Shown: positions 9,410 to 18,765, counted from the stretch's first letter. The stretch is 64,000 nt of DNA from Pseudomonas nunensis (GCF_024296925.1 NZ_CP101125.1:6140501-6204500), one strand, 5' to 3'. Notes: generated by a model from the sequence alone, not told the origin. A program made the numbers and translations.

Positions 9410-9486
9410 ATAGTCTGATTAACGCCAGGGCATTCACGGAATGAGCGCCCTCAACAAGATGACCACTCAGGTGGAGGAGCTACAGG

Positions 9487-9774
9487 ATGAATCGCCAACG
9501 TGCCGCCCAATTGCGTATCTCGCCACTGCATATCCAGCAGGGTTTGTTCGCGATGCTCGCCCTTACGATCACATTGATCGCTGGCCAGCAGTTCGCCCGT
9601 TGGGAGCAGAGCCAGCAGCCAGAGTCGCCGCGCCTGTCGATTCAACACGCCACCCAGACCCACTTCAGCGCCGTCAGCAGCAAAATCGCCGACAGCGCAC
9701 CAATGCGAATGATGGACGTCGACCAGGCACAGCCTGTGGATCAGATGCCGCGTCAGGAACGTTGGGTGTTCTAA
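9487..9774 (+). CDS. Small single-pass membrane protein, unknown function
   Basis: A 95-residue protein that I do not recognise as a named family. The start follows a strong ribosome site (GGAGGAGC, seven bases upstream). The N-terminus is basic and is followed by one hydrophobic segment at about residues 20-36, then a polar Gln/Ser-rich tail, so it is probably an inner-membrane protein with a periplasmic tail. It is the first gene downstream of the sigma-54-like promoter and precedes the DUF1328 peptide by 81 bases and the ivy gene, which suggests an envelope-related role. Overlapping reading frames on both strands were rejected because they lack a ribosome site. Confidence 0.65.
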   Translation: MNRQRAAQLRISPLHIQQGLFAMLALTITLIAGQQFARWEQSQQPESPRLSIQHATQTHFSAVSSKIADSAPMRMMDVDQAQPVDQMPRQERWVF

Positions 9775-10020
<246 letters not shown>

Positions 10021-10022
10021 AT

Positions 10023-10487
10023 ATGAGCGTTCTGTTTAAGACACTGGCAGCCGCCCTGCTTCTGGGCGGTAGTGCCATGGCGATGGCGGCCAATGATGGC
10101 CAGACGCGGGCCAACGAGTTGTTGAACTCTGACCCGCAATACCGTGAAACCTGGACCAAAGTCGTGAAGAAGGAAGAACGACTGCCGGAATGGGTGATGA
10201 ACCTCACGGGCGATGCCGAACAAATGAATGCTGTCCAGGAGGATGGCGACAAGTACTTGGTCGGGCCGCTGTGCGAAGCACAACAGACATGCCTGAACAA
10301 ACGCTTGATCGTGGCATTCAGTTTCGACAAAAAGGACGCCTACGCGATGCTGGTCGAAGTGCCTGCGGGCTTGCCCGCCGACAAATCACCAACGCGACAT
10401 GCCGACTACCGCTTCCTCGGGAAGCCGAATCAGGGCATGCAGGACTTGTTGATGGAACAACTCAAGAAAGATCCGAACTGGTACTGA
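10023..10487 (+). CDS. ivy: Ivy-family inhibitor of vertebrate lysozyme
   Basis: A 154-residue exported protein with a Sec signal peptide (cleavage probably after AMAMAA, about residue 23). The mature part follows the Ivy pattern: RLPEWVM, then a cysteine pair CEAQQTC, matching the short disulfide loop that plugs the active site of C-type lysozyme, then an RLIVAFS beta strand. Ivy proteins sit in the periplasm and protect peptidoglycan from lysozyme and possibly from the cell's own lytic transglycosylases. The loop has five residues between the cysteines rather than the four of E. coli CKPHDC. It corresponds to the second pseudomonad Ivy paralogue beside algB. It starts two bases after the DUF1328 peptide. 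Confidence 0.82.
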   Translation: MSVLFKTLAAALLLGGSAMAMAANDGQTRANELLNSDPQYRETWTKVVKKEERLPEWVMNLTGDAEQMNAVQEDGDKYLVGPLCEAQQTCLNKRLIVAFSFDKKDAYAMLVEVPAGLPADKSPTRHADYRFLGKPNQGMQDLLMEQLKKDPNWY

Positions 10488-11190
10488 GTTTGAAACACGA
10501 GAGGAGCAGCCTTGCTTCTCTCCAGTGCGCCACCCGAGGAAGGCAGGCGCATGACCAAGGGGTCGGGACGCTTTGACTGCTTCAGGGTCGGAGTGACCTA
10601 CGGGCACATGGAGTGCTTGCGCAAGGGCCGGGTCAGGTCAGTAAAGCTGCGACGCAAGTTCGCCGGCCCTCAGTGGCTCGACGGACTTGCGAAGAGCTTC
10701 CAACGTGCAAAACGTTGATCTAGAGCACTTCGCTTGTTCCCTTCTGCTGCATATTCCCCGCAAAACCGTTTCGCGGTGTTTCTTCACGACCGTATATCGA
10801 GAAACCTCCGACTTTCGTCGCGGGAGTTTTCGCTATCAAACGTGGGCTTTTTCCCAAGTTTTGCCATGAATTCAACTGTTTAAAAAACAACCAACCTGCT
10901 CTGAAATGGCCGGTTCACGGCACTTATGCCTGCCGAAATGTCGTATTCGAACCGGTTGGGACGCCAGTTTCATTTGAAAAAGCTCATGCCGATTCGGCAT
11001 AGGGTAGGCGTTTACGGCATTAGACGTCGCTTCCTTGCATCGGAATAGTTGCGCCTTTTTTCGCCTGCCGAAGAGCCGTAATTACGCGCTTGCGGGGCAC
11101 CTTATACGGGGGCAGATGCACAGACTTTTCCGCCACTGAGCGTTCCAGTTCGCGCATCTGCCCGAGTCAAACTGAAGTAAGGGTAATGAT
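10488..11190. other. Long intergenic region before gltP
   Basis: This is 700 bases with no convincing gene; the short open frames lack ribosome sites and protein-like composition. An imperfect hairpin at 10499-10522 lacks a T-run. A bulged hairpin followed by TTTT at 10802-10831 may terminate the ivy operon. A perfect dyad ATGCCG-ATT-CGGCAT (10986-11000) lies about 190 bases before gltP and may be an operator. The rest may be the gltP promoter and leader or an unrecognised small RNA. Confidence 0.5.
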
Positions 11191-12522
11191 ATGAAGAAGG
11201 CAAAGCTTAGCCTCGCCTGGCAGATCCTGATCGGTCTGGTATTGGGGATTGCAATCGGTGCGCTGCTCAACCATTTCAGTGCCGAAAAAGCCTGGTGGAT
11301 CAGCAACGTCCTGCAACCTGCGGGCGATATCTTTATCCGTCTGATCAAGATGATCGTGATCCCGATCGTCATCTCCTCGCTGGTGGTCGGTATTGCCGGC
11401 GTCGGTGATGCGAAGAAGCTCGGGCGCATCGGTCTGAAGACCATTCTCTACTTCGAAGTCGTCACCACCATCGCCATTCTGGTCGGTCTGGTGCTGGCCA
11501 ACGTGGTTCATCCGGGCACCGGCATCGACATGAGCACCCTGGGTACCGTGGATATTTCCAAGTACCAGGCGACGGCGGCCGAGGTTCAACATGAACACGC
11601 CTTCATCGAAACCATCCTCAACCTGATCCCGTCGAACATCTTCGCGGCCATGGCGCGCGGCGAGATGCTGCCGATCATCTTCTTCTCCGTGTTGTTCGGC
11701 CTCGGTCTGTCGAGCCTGCAATCGGACCTGCGCGAGCCGCTGGTGAAGATGTTCCAGGGCGTCTCCGAGAGCATGTTCAAAGTCACCCACATGATCATGA
11801 ACTACGCCCCGATCGGCGTGTTCGCCCTGATCGCGGTGACCGTGGCCAACTTCGGTTTTGCCTCGCTGCTGCCACTGGCCAAACTGGTGGTGCTGGTTTA
11901 CTTCGCCATCGCCTTCTTCGCCTTCGTGGTGCTGGGCCTGATCGCCAAGCTGTTTGGCTTCTCGGTGATCAAGCTGATGCGCATCTTCAAGGATGAGCTG
12001 GTGCTGGCTTACTCCACCGCCAGTTCCGAAACCGTGCTGCCGCGTGTGATCGAGAAGATGGAAGCCTACGGCGCGCCGAAAGCCATTTGCAGCTTCGTGG
12101 TGCCGACCGGTTACTCGTTCAACCTCGACGGTTCGACCCTGTACCAGAGCATCGCAGCGATCTTCATTGCCCAGCTCTACGGCATCGATCTGTCGATCAG
12201 CCAGCAATTGCTGCTGGTGCTGACCCTGATGGTCACCTCCAAAGGCATCGCCGGCGTACCGGGCGTGTCCTTCGTGGTGCTGCTGGCCACCCTGGGCAGC
12301 GTGGGTATTCCGCTGGAAGGCCTGGCGTTCATCGCCGGTGTCGACCGCATCATGGACATGGCGCGTACCGCATTGAACGTGATCGGCAACGCCTTGGCCG
12401 TGCTGGTTATCTCTCGCTGGGAAGGCATGTACGACGACGCCAAGGGCGAGCGCTACTGGAACTCCCTGCCGCACTGGCGCAGCAAGGAAAAACTGCCGGC
12501 CGGTGAAATTTCCAAAGGCTGA
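11191..12522 (+). CDS. gltP: Glutamate/aspartate:proton symporter GltP
   Basis: A 443-residue dicarboxylate/amino acid:cation symporter (DAACS family) of normal length. It has eight predicted membrane helices and the family signatures: KMIVIPIVISSLVVGI, the serine-rich reentrant loop ASSETVLPRVIEKM, PTGYSFNLDGSTLYQS (NMDGT-like motif) and the second loop TSKGIAGVPGVSF. It imports glutamate and aspartate with protons across the inner membrane. The start is preceded by AAGTAAGGGTAATGAT. It is a single gene with a long upstream region, followed by a REPIN and a rho-independent terminator. C4-dicarboxylate specificity cannot be excluded. Confidence 0.9.
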   Translation: MKKAKLSLAWQILIGLVLGIAIGALLNHFSAEKAWWISNVLQPAGDIFIRLIKMIVIPIVISSLVVGIAGVGDAKKLGRIGLKTILYFEVVTTIAILVGLVLANVVHPGTGIDMSTLGTVDISKYQATAAEVQHEHAFIETILNLIPSNIFAAMARGEMLPIIFFSVLFGLGLSSLQSDLREPLVKMFQGVSESMFKVTHMIMNYAPIGVFALIAVTVANFGFASLLPLAKLVVLVYFAIAFFAFVVLGLIAKLFGFSVIKLMRIFKDELVLAYSTASSETVLPRVIEKMEAYGAPKAICSFVVPTGYSFNLDGSTLYQSIAAIFIAQLYGIDLSISQQLLLVLTLMVTSKGIAGVPGVSFVVLLATLGSVGIPLEGLAFIAGVDRIMDMARTALNVIGNALAVLVISRWEGMYDDAKGERYWNSLPHWRSKEKLPAGEISKG

Positions 12523-12534
12523 TGCATAACCCCT

Positions 12535-12625
12535 TGTGGGAGCGGGCTTGCTCGCGAAGAGGCCGGTACATTCAACATCTATGTTGATTGACACACCGCC
12601 TTCGCGGGCAAGCCTCGCTCCTACA
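12535..12625. repeat. REPIN (paired inverted REP)
   Basis: Two inverted copies of the core TGTGGGAGCGGGCTTGCTCG about 60 bases apart; the right copy is the variant with GGGCAAGCCTCGCTCCTACA. It is typical of non-autonomous REPINs mobilised by RAYT transposases in P. fluorescens. Confidence 0.9.
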
Positions 12626-12654
12626 GGGTTCAGGTGCTACCAGCGCGCGTCAAA

Positions 12655-12682
12655 ACAAACCCCGGAGAAATCCGGGGTTTGT
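12655..12682 (+). terminator. Rho-independent terminator, gltP
   Basis: A 12-base perfect stem (ACAAACCCCGGA / TCCGGGGTTTGT) with a GAAA tetraloop, followed by CGTTTCT. It lies 133 bases after the gltP stop and 53 bases before the next start. Confidence 0.75.
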
Positions 12683-12734
12683 CGTTTCTGGCGACCCCGC
12701 TATCATTCGCCGCATTCTTCGGGGGATTTAACTG

Positions 12735-13964
12735 ATGCTCAATGGCCTGTGGCTTGGCTTCTTCATCGTGGCAGCCGTGTCGGCAATGGCGCAGTGGCTG
12801 ATCGGCGGCAATGCCGGGATCTTCGCAGCGATGGTGGAAAGCATCTTCGCCATGGCCAAGCTGTCGGTGGAGGTCATGGTCCTGCTGTTCGGCACACTGA
12901 CCCTGTGGCTGGGCTTCCTGCGGATCGCCGAGAAGGCCGGGATCGTCGAGTGGCTGGCCAAGGCGCTGGGCCCGCTGTTCCTGCGCCTGATGCCGGAAGT
13001 CCCGGCGGGTCACCCGGCCATCGGCCTGATCACCCTGAACTTCGCCGCCAACGGCCTGGGCCTCGACAACGCCGCGACGCCGATCGGCCTCAAGGCCATG
13101 AAGGCGCTGCAAGAGCTCAACCCCAGCGCCACCATCGCCAGCAACGCGCAGATCCTGTTCCTGGTACTCAACGCCTCGTCCCTGACCCTGCTGCCGGTGA
13201 CGATCTTCATGTACCGCGCCCAACAAGGTGCGCCGGACCCGACCCTGGTGTTCCTGCCGATCCTGCTCGCCACCAGTTGCTCGACCATCGTCGGCCTGTT
13301 GTCCGTGGCATTCATGCAACGCCTGCGCCTGTGGGACCCGGTGGTGCTTGCCTATCTGATTCCCGGTGCGTTGGCACTGGGTGCCTTCATGGCGCTGCTG
13401 GGGACGCTCTCAGCCACGGCGTTGGCGGGGCTGTCCTCGATCCTCGGCAACCTGACGCTGTTCGGGCTGATCATGGTGTTCCTGATCATTGGCGCGATGC
13501 GCAAAGTGAAGGTCTACGAAGCGTTCGTCGAGGGCGCCAAAGAAGGCTTCGACGTGGCGAAGAATCTGCTGCCATACCTGGTGGCGATGCTCTGTGCGGT
13601 GGGCGTACTGCGGGCGTCCGGCGCGCTGGACTTCGGCCTGGATGGAATTCGGCACCTGGTGGAGTGGGCCGGTTGGGACACGCGCTTTGTCGATGCGCTG
13701 CCGACCGCGATGGTCAAGCCGTTCTCCGGCAGCGCCGCCCGGGCGATGCTGATCGAAACCATGAAGACTTCCGGGGTGGACAGCTTCCCGGCGCTGGTGG
13801 CGGCGACGATTCAGGGCAGTACCGAAACCACGTTCTATGTATTGGCGGTGTACTTCGGCGCGGTCGGCATCCAACGGGCGCGGCATGCGGTGGGGTGTGC
13901 GTTGCTCGCGGAACTGGCCGGGGTGCTGGGTGCGATCGGGGTTTGCTACTGGTTCTTTGGTTAA
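12735..13964 (+). CDS. Nucleoside-recognition (SpmA/SpmB-like) membrane protein
   Basis: A 409-residue membrane protein with two Gate (nucleoside recognition) domains, corresponding to a fusion of Bacillus SpmA-like and SpmB-like halves. The first half carries NFAANGLGLDNAATPIGLKAM, typical of SpmA; the second carries MVKPFSGSAARAMLIE and ATIQGSTETTFYVLAVYFG, typical of SpmB. About ten membrane helices are predicted. In non-sporulating bacteria the function is unknown, and transport of a small solute is plausible. The start follows TTCGGGGGATTTAACTG. It is flanked by REPINs and appears monocistronic. It corresponds to PA5478, which is beside gltP (PA5479) in P. aeruginosa. Confidence 0.85.
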   Translation: MLNGLWLGFFIVAAVSAMAQWLIGGNAGIFAAMVESIFAMAKLSVEVMVLLFGTLTLWLGFLRIAEKAGIVEWLAKALGPLFLRLMPEVPAGHPAIGLITLNFAANGLGLDNAATPIGLKAMKALQELNPSATIASNAQILFLVLNASSLTLLPVTIFMYRAQQGAPDPTLVFLPILLATSCSTIVGLLSVAFMQRLRLWDPVVLAYLIPGALALGAFMALLGTLSATALAGLSSILGNLTLFGLIMVFLIIGAMRKVKVYEAFVEGAKEGFDVAKNLLPYLVAMLCAVGVLRASGALDFGLDGIRHLVEWAGWDTRFVDALPTAMVKPFSGSAARAMLIETMKTSGVDSFPALVAATIQGSTETTFYVLAVYFGAVGIQRARHAVGCALLAELAGVLGAIGVCYWFFG

Positions 13965-13992
13965 CCACAAAACCACTGTGAAATAAAAACCC

Positions 13993-14082
13993 TGTGGGAG
14001 CGGGCTTGCTCGCGAATGCGGTGTATCAGTCAACATCATTGCTGAATGACACACCGCATTCGCGAGCAAGCCCGCTCCCACA
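13993..14082. repeat. REPIN
   Basis: Perfectly matched inverted pair: TGTGGGAGCGGGCTTGCTCG at the left and its complement at the right, each extended into a matching GCGGTGT/ACACCGC stem. It lies between the convergent spm-like gene and the lipid transport operon and may serve as a terminator hairpin for both. Confidence 0.9.
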
Positions 14083-14099
14083 TTGGTTTTGTATGGGGT

Positions 14100-14726
14100 T
14101 CAGGGTCTCAGTGGCGGGACGACTTTCTGTCCTTGTTCCACCGCCCAAGCGACCACCTGCGCGGTCAATTGATCGCTGGCCTGGCCAAACCCGGCCACCA
14201 CCGACGGCACCTTCACGTCGCTCAGCGGCTGGCGCACTTCAAAGCGGTGGCTGGCGAGGATTCGCTGGTCATAACCGCGCACCAATAACGCATCCAGGCG
14301 AACCACCACACTCGCGTTCGAGCCCTGATATTCGGTCTGGAACGCTTGCAGGTTACCGCCCAGTTCCAGATCCGCCTGGAAATTGCTGTCATCGGTGCTC
14401 AACAACGACACCCGACCATCACGCTGAAAACCATCCAGCAGACGATTACGCAGCAACACCGGGGCCGGATCACTCCAGCGCGACGCTTTGTAGCTGCTGA
14501 TCAAATCACCCTGCGGGATCACCGCGATTTTCGGACTGTTCAACGCTTCGCTGGCCTGAGGCTTGGCCAGGCGCAGCGACCAATGCTGCGGCGTGCCATG
14601 ACTGGCCGCTGCGCCGCTCTGGGTCGAGGGCAAGCGATAGACATCGGATGGCTCAGCCTTGGGCAAAATCGAGCAGGCGCTGACCAGCGCAAAACTAGCG
14701 AGGAGGGTGAGGTGAGTCAGCTTCAT
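14100..14726 (-). CDS. ABC-type transport auxiliary lipoprotein (PqiC/DUF330-like)
   Basis: A 208-residue lipoprotein, last gene of the leftward Mce/Mla-type operon. The signal MKLTHLTLLASFALVSAC has a lipobox (VSAC), and the following residues (SILPKAEPSDVYRLP) match the ABC-type transport auxiliary lipoprotein family that includes PqiC. Such proteins sit at the inner leaflet of the outer membrane and receive or pass lipids carried by the MCE protein. The start overlaps the stop of the MlaD-like gene by four bases (ATGA), so translation is coupled. The cargo is unknown. Confidence 0.85.
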   Translation of the reverse strand: MKLTHLTLLASFALVSACSILPKAEPSDVYRLPSTQSGAAASHGTPQHWSLRLAKPQASEALNSPKIAVIPQGDLISSYKASRWSDPAPVLLRNRLLDGFQRDGRVSLLSTDDSNFQADLELGGNLQAFQTEYQGSNASVVVRLDALLVRGYDQRILASHRFEVRQPLSDVKVPSVVAGFGQASDQLTAQVVAWAVEQGQKVVPPLRP

Positions 14727-15661
14727 GGCGTGAATTCCTTGTTCTTGTCGCTGCCCAGCAGGTAACCGCTGGGGTTGGCTTCCAGTCGCTGGGAAATCGC
14801 CCGCAGCGAACTCAGGGTGTCGCGCAATTCACGCACCGCCGGCGCCAGGCCATTGAGGCCCTGCATGCCGCTGTTCAGGGAGTCTTGGTTAGTGGTCAGC
14901 AGTTTGTCGATGGTCGCAGTGGTCTGTTCCAGCGACTTCATCGCTTGCCCGGCGCTGCCAAACATCTGCTTGCCCTGATCGTTGAGCAAGCCGTTGGCAT
15001 TGCGCATCAGCGCGGTGGTTTGCTCAAGGGTGGCGCTGGCCTGTTTACCGATCGAGGCCAGTTGCTGCATGGCCTGGCGGATATCACCGCGCTGCTCGGC
15101 GATGGTGCCGGTGGTTTGCTCCAAGTGTTCGAGTGTTTTGCTGATGCGCTCGACGTTGTCCGCCGAAAACATCTGATTGGCGTTGTGCATCAGCGTGCTC
15201 ACACCGGCCATCAGGTCGTTACTGTCATTCAGCAGCCGGGCGATAGGCGAGGGCGCGGCGATGATGGTCGGCAACTCGCCGTCCTTGCCCTTGAGCTTGG
15301 GACTTTGCGGCGTGCCGCCACTGAGCTGGATGATCGAAGTGCCGGTGATCCCGGTCAGCGCCAGTTTGGCCTCGGTATCTTCCTTGATCGGCGTGTCGCC
15401 ACCGAGGCGAATCCGCGCCAGCACCCGGCGCGGATCTTTCGGGTCCAGGCGCAGGCTGACGACATCGCCGACCTTGATCCCGCTGTACTGCACGGCGCTG
15501 CCCTTGGACAAACCGCTGACCGCCTCATTGAAGACGATTTCGTAGTCCTTGAACTCGGTATCCACGCTGGACTTGGCCAGCCACAAGCCGAAGAGCAGGG
15601 CGCCCGCCACCACAATCACGGTGAACAGGCCGATCAATACATGATGGGCTCGGGTTTCCAT
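14723..15661 (-). CDS. MCE-domain (MlaD-like) lipid transport protein
   Basis: A 312-residue protein with a short cytoplasmic start, one membrane anchor (about 7-27), a single MCE domain (about 38-118, with SGLSKGSAVQYSGIKVGDV and TGITGTSIIQLSGG) and a long alpha-helical C-terminal region rich in Gln/Ala/Thr. Single-MCE proteins form hexameric rings that bind lipids in the periplasm; the long helices could form a needle or tunnel, as in PqiB/LetB-type systems. It is one base downstream of the ATPase gene. It is longer than E. coli MlaD (183 residues) and belongs to the class found with a separate auxiliary lipoprotein. Confidence 0.87.
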   Translation of the reverse strand: METRAHHVLIGLFTVIVVAGALLFGLWLAKSSVDTEFKDYEIVFNEAVSGLSKGSAVQYSGIKVGDVVSLRLDPKDPRRVLARIRLGGDTPIKEDTEAKLALTGITGTSIIQLSGGTPQSPKLKGKDGELPTIIAAPSPIARLLNDSNDLMAGVSTLMHNANQMFSADNVERISKTLEHLEQTTGTIAEQRGDIRQAMQQLASIGKQASATLEQTTALMRNANGLLNDQGKQMFGSAGQAMKSLEQTTATIDKLLTTNQDSLNSGMQGLNGLAPAVRELRDTLSSLRAISQRLEANPSGYLLGSDKNKEFTP

Positions 15662-15662
15662 G

Positions 15663-16466
15663 TCAGACCTCGTTTAACTGTTGGGCGGCCGTCAGCGCCG
15701 CGCGGCCGCGAGGGCCATGGAAGTATTCGTGAATCCACGGATCGTCGGTTTCAGACACCTTGTCGATGGCGTCCGCCACCAGCACTTTTTTCTGCGCCAA
15801 CACCGCCACCCGATCGGTGATGGTGTAGAGCGTGTCGAGGTCGTGGGTCACCAGGAAAACGCTCAGGCCCAAGGCATCGCGCAGGGTCAGGATCAGTTGA
15901 TCGAAAGCGGCGGCGCCAATCGGGTCGAGGCCAGCGGTGGGTTCGTCGAGGAACAGGATGTCCGGATCCAGCGCCAGCGCCCGGGCCAGCGCCGCACGCT
16001 TGATCATGCCGCCGGACAAGGACGCGGGGTATTTGTCCGCCGCCGACAACGGCAGCCCGGCCAGCGCCAGTTTCACCGCCGCCAGGTGCTCGGCGTCGGC
16101 GCGGCTGAGGCCGGCGTGTTCGATCAGGGGCAGGGCGACGTTCTCGGTCACTGTCAGCGACGAGAACAGCGCGCCTTTCTGGAACAGCACGCCGAAGCGC
16201 CGTTCGACCATCGAACGCTCATGTTCCGACAGCGTCGGCAGGTTCTTGCCGAAGACTTTCACCACGCCTTCACTGGGCTGGCGCAAGCCGACGATGCTGC
16301 GCAGCAACACCGATTTGCCGCTGCCGGAGCCGCCGACCACCGCAAGGATTTCGCCCTTGTACAAATCCAGGTCAAGGTTCTCGTGCACGCTCTGGCTACC
16401 AAAACGGTTGCACAGCCCACGGACTTCGATCACCGCCTCGGAGGGCGCTCGGGGTAGACGACTCAC
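15663..16466 (-). CDS. ABC transporter ATPase (MlaF-like)
   Basis: A 267-residue ATP-binding subunit with Walker A (GGSGSGKS), signature (LSGGMIKRAALARALA), Walker B (ILFLDEPTAGLDP) and the switch histidine (LVTHDLD). The signature LSGGM is characteristic of Mla/Mce-type ATPases. It drives lipid movement through the MlaE-like permease in the inner membrane. It overlaps the permease gene by four bases and is followed one base later by the MCE gene, so the four genes form a single operon. Confidence 0.92.
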   Translation of the reverse strand: MSRLPRAPSEAVIEVRGLCNRFGSQSVHENLDLDLYKGEILAVVGGSGSGKSVLLRSIVGLRQPSEGVVKVFGKNLPTLSEHERSMVERRFGVLFQKGALFSSLTVTENVALPLIEHAGLSRADAEHLAAVKLALAGLPLSAADKYPASLSGGMIKRAALARALALDPDILFLDEPTAGLDPIGAAAFDQLILTLRDALGLSVFLVTHDLDTLYTITDRVAVLAQKKVLVADAIDKVSETDDPWIHEYFHGPRGRAALTAAQQLNEV

Positions 16467-17611
16467 CAGCCTATCTCCATGAAAAACAACGCGGCCACGG
16501 CATCCAGCACGATCACCACGAAAATCGACTGGACCACGCTGGACGTGGTGTGGGCGCCGACGGATTCGGCGCTGCCGCTGACTTTGAAGCCTTCGAGACA
16601 GCCAATCGCGGCGATCAGAAACGCGAAGATCGGCGCTTTAACGATCCCCACCAGAAAGTGCTGAACGCCAATGTCGGTTTGCAGCAGCGAGAGGAACATC
16701 GCCGGCGAAATCCCCAGCGACACCGCGCACACCACGCCGCCACCGACAATCCCGGAGATCATCGCCAGAAAGGTCAGCATCGGCAGCGCCACCAGCAGCG
16801 CCAGGACTCGCGGCACCACCAGCAACTCCATCGGATCGAGGCCCAAAGTGCGGATCGCGTCGATTTCTTCGTTGGCCTTCATCGAACCGATCTGCGCGGT
16901 GAATGCACTGGCGGTGCGCCCGGCCATCAGGATCGCGGTGAGCAACACGCCGAATTCGCGCAGGAACGAGAACGCCACCAGGTCCACGGTAAAAATGCTC
17001 GCACCGAAACTCGCCAGCACCGTCGCCCCGAGAAACGCCACCACCGCGCCCACCAGAAAGGTCAGCAGGGCAACGATGGGCGCGGCGTCGAGGCCGGTCT
17101 GTTCGATGTGCGCGACCATCGGCGTAATGCGCCAGCGCTTGGGCCGGAACAGCCCACGGGCGATGGTTTCGAGGATCAGGCCGACGAAGCCCAACAGTTG
17201 CAGAGTGTCTTGCCAGACTGTGTCAACGGCACGACCGATGCGGGTCAGCAGTTGAATGCCGGTGCCGATTTCCGGTTCCTTTAACGGGACGCAGAAGTCG
17301 CTCAGCGAGCAGTAGACGGTTTGCAGCAACGCGCGATCGGCGTTGGAAAGGGTGCATTCGGGGTGTTCGGCGGAGCGACCGAGGCGTTCTGAACCCAGCA
17401 ACTCCACCAGCAACGAAGCCCCGGCAGTGTCGAGGGCGCCGAGGCCGTTGAGGTCGATGTGGGTGCTGTCGTCGTACTGGCCGCGAAGCTTGTCGCCCAG
17501 GCGCTTGAGGTCAGCGTAATGGGCAAGCGTCCAGTCACCCGTGACCCGCAATTGAGCAGGGGTGTGCGAGGTGTCTAACTGGGCATTACCGGCCAATGTG
17601 CTGCTGGTCAT
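16463..17611 (-). CDS. MlaE-like permease with N-terminal STAS domain
   Basis: A 382-residue protein fusing an N-terminal STAS domain (residues about 15-110, with HIDLNGLGALDTAGASLLVELL) to an MlaE-type permease (about 150-382, with LREFGVLLTAILMAGRTASAFTAQIG and MKANEEIDAIRTLGLDP). In E. coli the STAS protein MlaB is a separate subunit that stabilises the ATPase; here it is built into the permease. It is the first gene of the lipid transport operon. It is an inner-membrane component moving phospholipid or another lipid between the membranes. Confidence 0.92.
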   Translation of the reverse strand: MTSSTLAGNAQLDTSHTPAQLRVTGDWTLAHYADLKRLGDKLRGQYDDSTHIDLNGLGALDTAGASLLVELLGSERLGRSAEHPECTLSNADRALLQTVYCSLSDFCVPLKEPEIGTGIQLLTRIGRAVDTVWQDTLQLLGFVGLILETIARGLFRPKRWRITPMVAHIEQTGLDAAPIVALLTFLVGAVVAFLGATVLASFGASIFTVDLVAFSFLREFGVLLTAILMAGRTASAFTAQIGSMKANEEIDAIRTLGLDPMELLVVPRVLALLVALPMLTFLAMISGIVGGGVVCAVSLGISPAMFLSLLQTDIGVQHFLVGIVKAPIFAFLIAAIGCLEGFKVSGSAESVGAHTTSSVVQSIFVVIVLDAVAALFFMEIGW

Positions 17612-17665
17612 AAGCTCCGTGCTTGTTCGGCTGTTAAGCAGGATTACGTAATAGCACGAACCGCA

Positions 17666-18694
17666 TTACTTTTCTTTGGTCGGTGTGCTGTCCTTGACCA
17701 CGAAGCGCAGCACGCCAATCACCTGGCCGTCCTCGGTCAACACGCGGACCTGCCATTTGCCCGCCGGGTTGCCGGGGAAGTTCTGCTTATGGGTCCAGGC
17801 CCGGTAGCCTTCCTTGCGCCCGCCATGAATATCCAGCGGGATGCGGTCGACTTCCTGGCCGTTGAACTGCCAGACGTGATAAATCCGCTCATCCAGACCG
17901 CGCGGGGCGTTGATCGCGGTGTAGGCATAGAGCCCGCCGCCGCGAATCTGCTCGGCGCTGACTTCATCCAGGCTATCGCCGGGGGTGCGGTCCTGCATTT
18001 CAGTGCTGATGGCCACGTCGGTCATCCACAGCGTGGCCGGCGGCACCCACGAACGCAGGACCCAACCGAGGGCGCCAATGCCCAGCGTGATACTGAGAAT
18101 CGCCAAAGCGTTGCGCACGGTGCGAATCGGGAAGATCGACGCCAGACTCGGGAACGACAACAACACCGAGATGCCCAGGGCCAGTTTGAAGCTCTGGGAA
18201 GTCGTCAGGTGCAGGATGACCGGCAGGGCGGTGAGCAGGGCGGCGAACAACGTCAGGGTATGCAACGCCAGGAACGCCCAGCGCCGGGGCGCTAGCCATT
18301 TGTAGTAGAGCGGATCGGTGATGGAAATCAGCGCCGCGATGCTCAACAACCCGGTGAAAAACAGTTGGCCGCTGTTCCAGGTGGTGGTGATGAAGAAAAA
18401 CGGCAGGACGAAAAACAGGCTTTCCTGGTGGATCATCTGCGTCGCGTAACGCAGCAACGGCTGGGGGATTTCGCGTTTGAAGACCCGGGTGAACAGCTGC
18501 GTCAGACTGTTTTCCAGCATCAGCCAGACCCAACTGATCAGCATGATGGTAGTGATCCACGTCGCCAGGCCCTGTTGGCGATCCACCAGCATGAAGCTGC
18601 CGACACCCGAGACAAAACCACCGAGCGCAATGACCCCGGGATAGCGCTTCATCAATTCAAGGATGCGCTGGACGATGAGGGGCAGGTTAGGCAT
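17666..18694 (-). CDS. DUF5924/DUF2914 membrane protein
   Basis: A 342-residue protein with about seven membrane helices in the first 220 residues and a C-terminal soluble domain (about 250-340) of DUF2914 type, with AYTAINAPRGLDERIYHVWQ, GREGYR-like and WQVRVLTEDGQVIG segments. The C-terminal domain resembles a periplasmic beta-sandwich and could bind a ligand or sugar; the function is not established. An ATG at 18694 was chosen; a GTG at 18706 would add four residues. Neither has a strong ribosome site. It is upstream of the Mla-like operon with a 54-base gap on the same strand, so co-transcription is possible. Confidence 0.75.
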   Translation of the reverse strand: MPNLPLIVQRILELMKRYPGVIALGGFVSGVGSFMLVDRQQGLATWITTIMLISWVWLMLENSLTQLFTRVFKREIPQPLLRYATQMIHQESLFFVLPFFFITTTWNSGQLFFTGLLSIAALISITDPLYYKWLAPRRWAFLALHTLTLFAALLTALPVILHLTTSQSFKLALGISVLLSFPSLASIFPIRTVRNALAILSITLGIGALGWVLRSWVPPATLWMTDVAISTEMQDRTPGDSLDEVSAEQIRGGGLYAYTAINAPRGLDERIYHVWQFNGQEVDRIPLDIHGGRKEGYRAWTHKQNFPGNPAGKWQVRVLTEDGQVIGVLRFVVKDSTPTKEK

Positions 18695-18765
18695 TCGGCG
18701 GTTCACACTAGTCGTAGGAAAAATCCTCGACAGGGTAGCGCTGGCGAGTCCGTGTGGCGAGAGAA

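Larger units (their letters stand above)
9047..9486. promoter_or_regulatory. Divergent regulatory region between algB and the ivy operon
   Basis: This is 440 bases without a gene, clearly more A/T-rich than its surroundings. It must carry the algB promoter (leftward) and the promoter of the small membrane protein operon (rightward). It contains two perfect dyads (9253-9267 and 9284-9300) and a sigma-54-like promoter at 9394-9409, listed separately. No open frame with a ribosome site is visible. Confidence 0.7.

Noticed and set aside
12536..13981. A frame starting in the REPIN and overlapping the spm-like gene
   Set aside because: The protein is Arg/Gly-rich shadow; the start MGAGLLA comes from the REPIN itself, a recurrent artefact seen also at 13994, 20526 and 25009.
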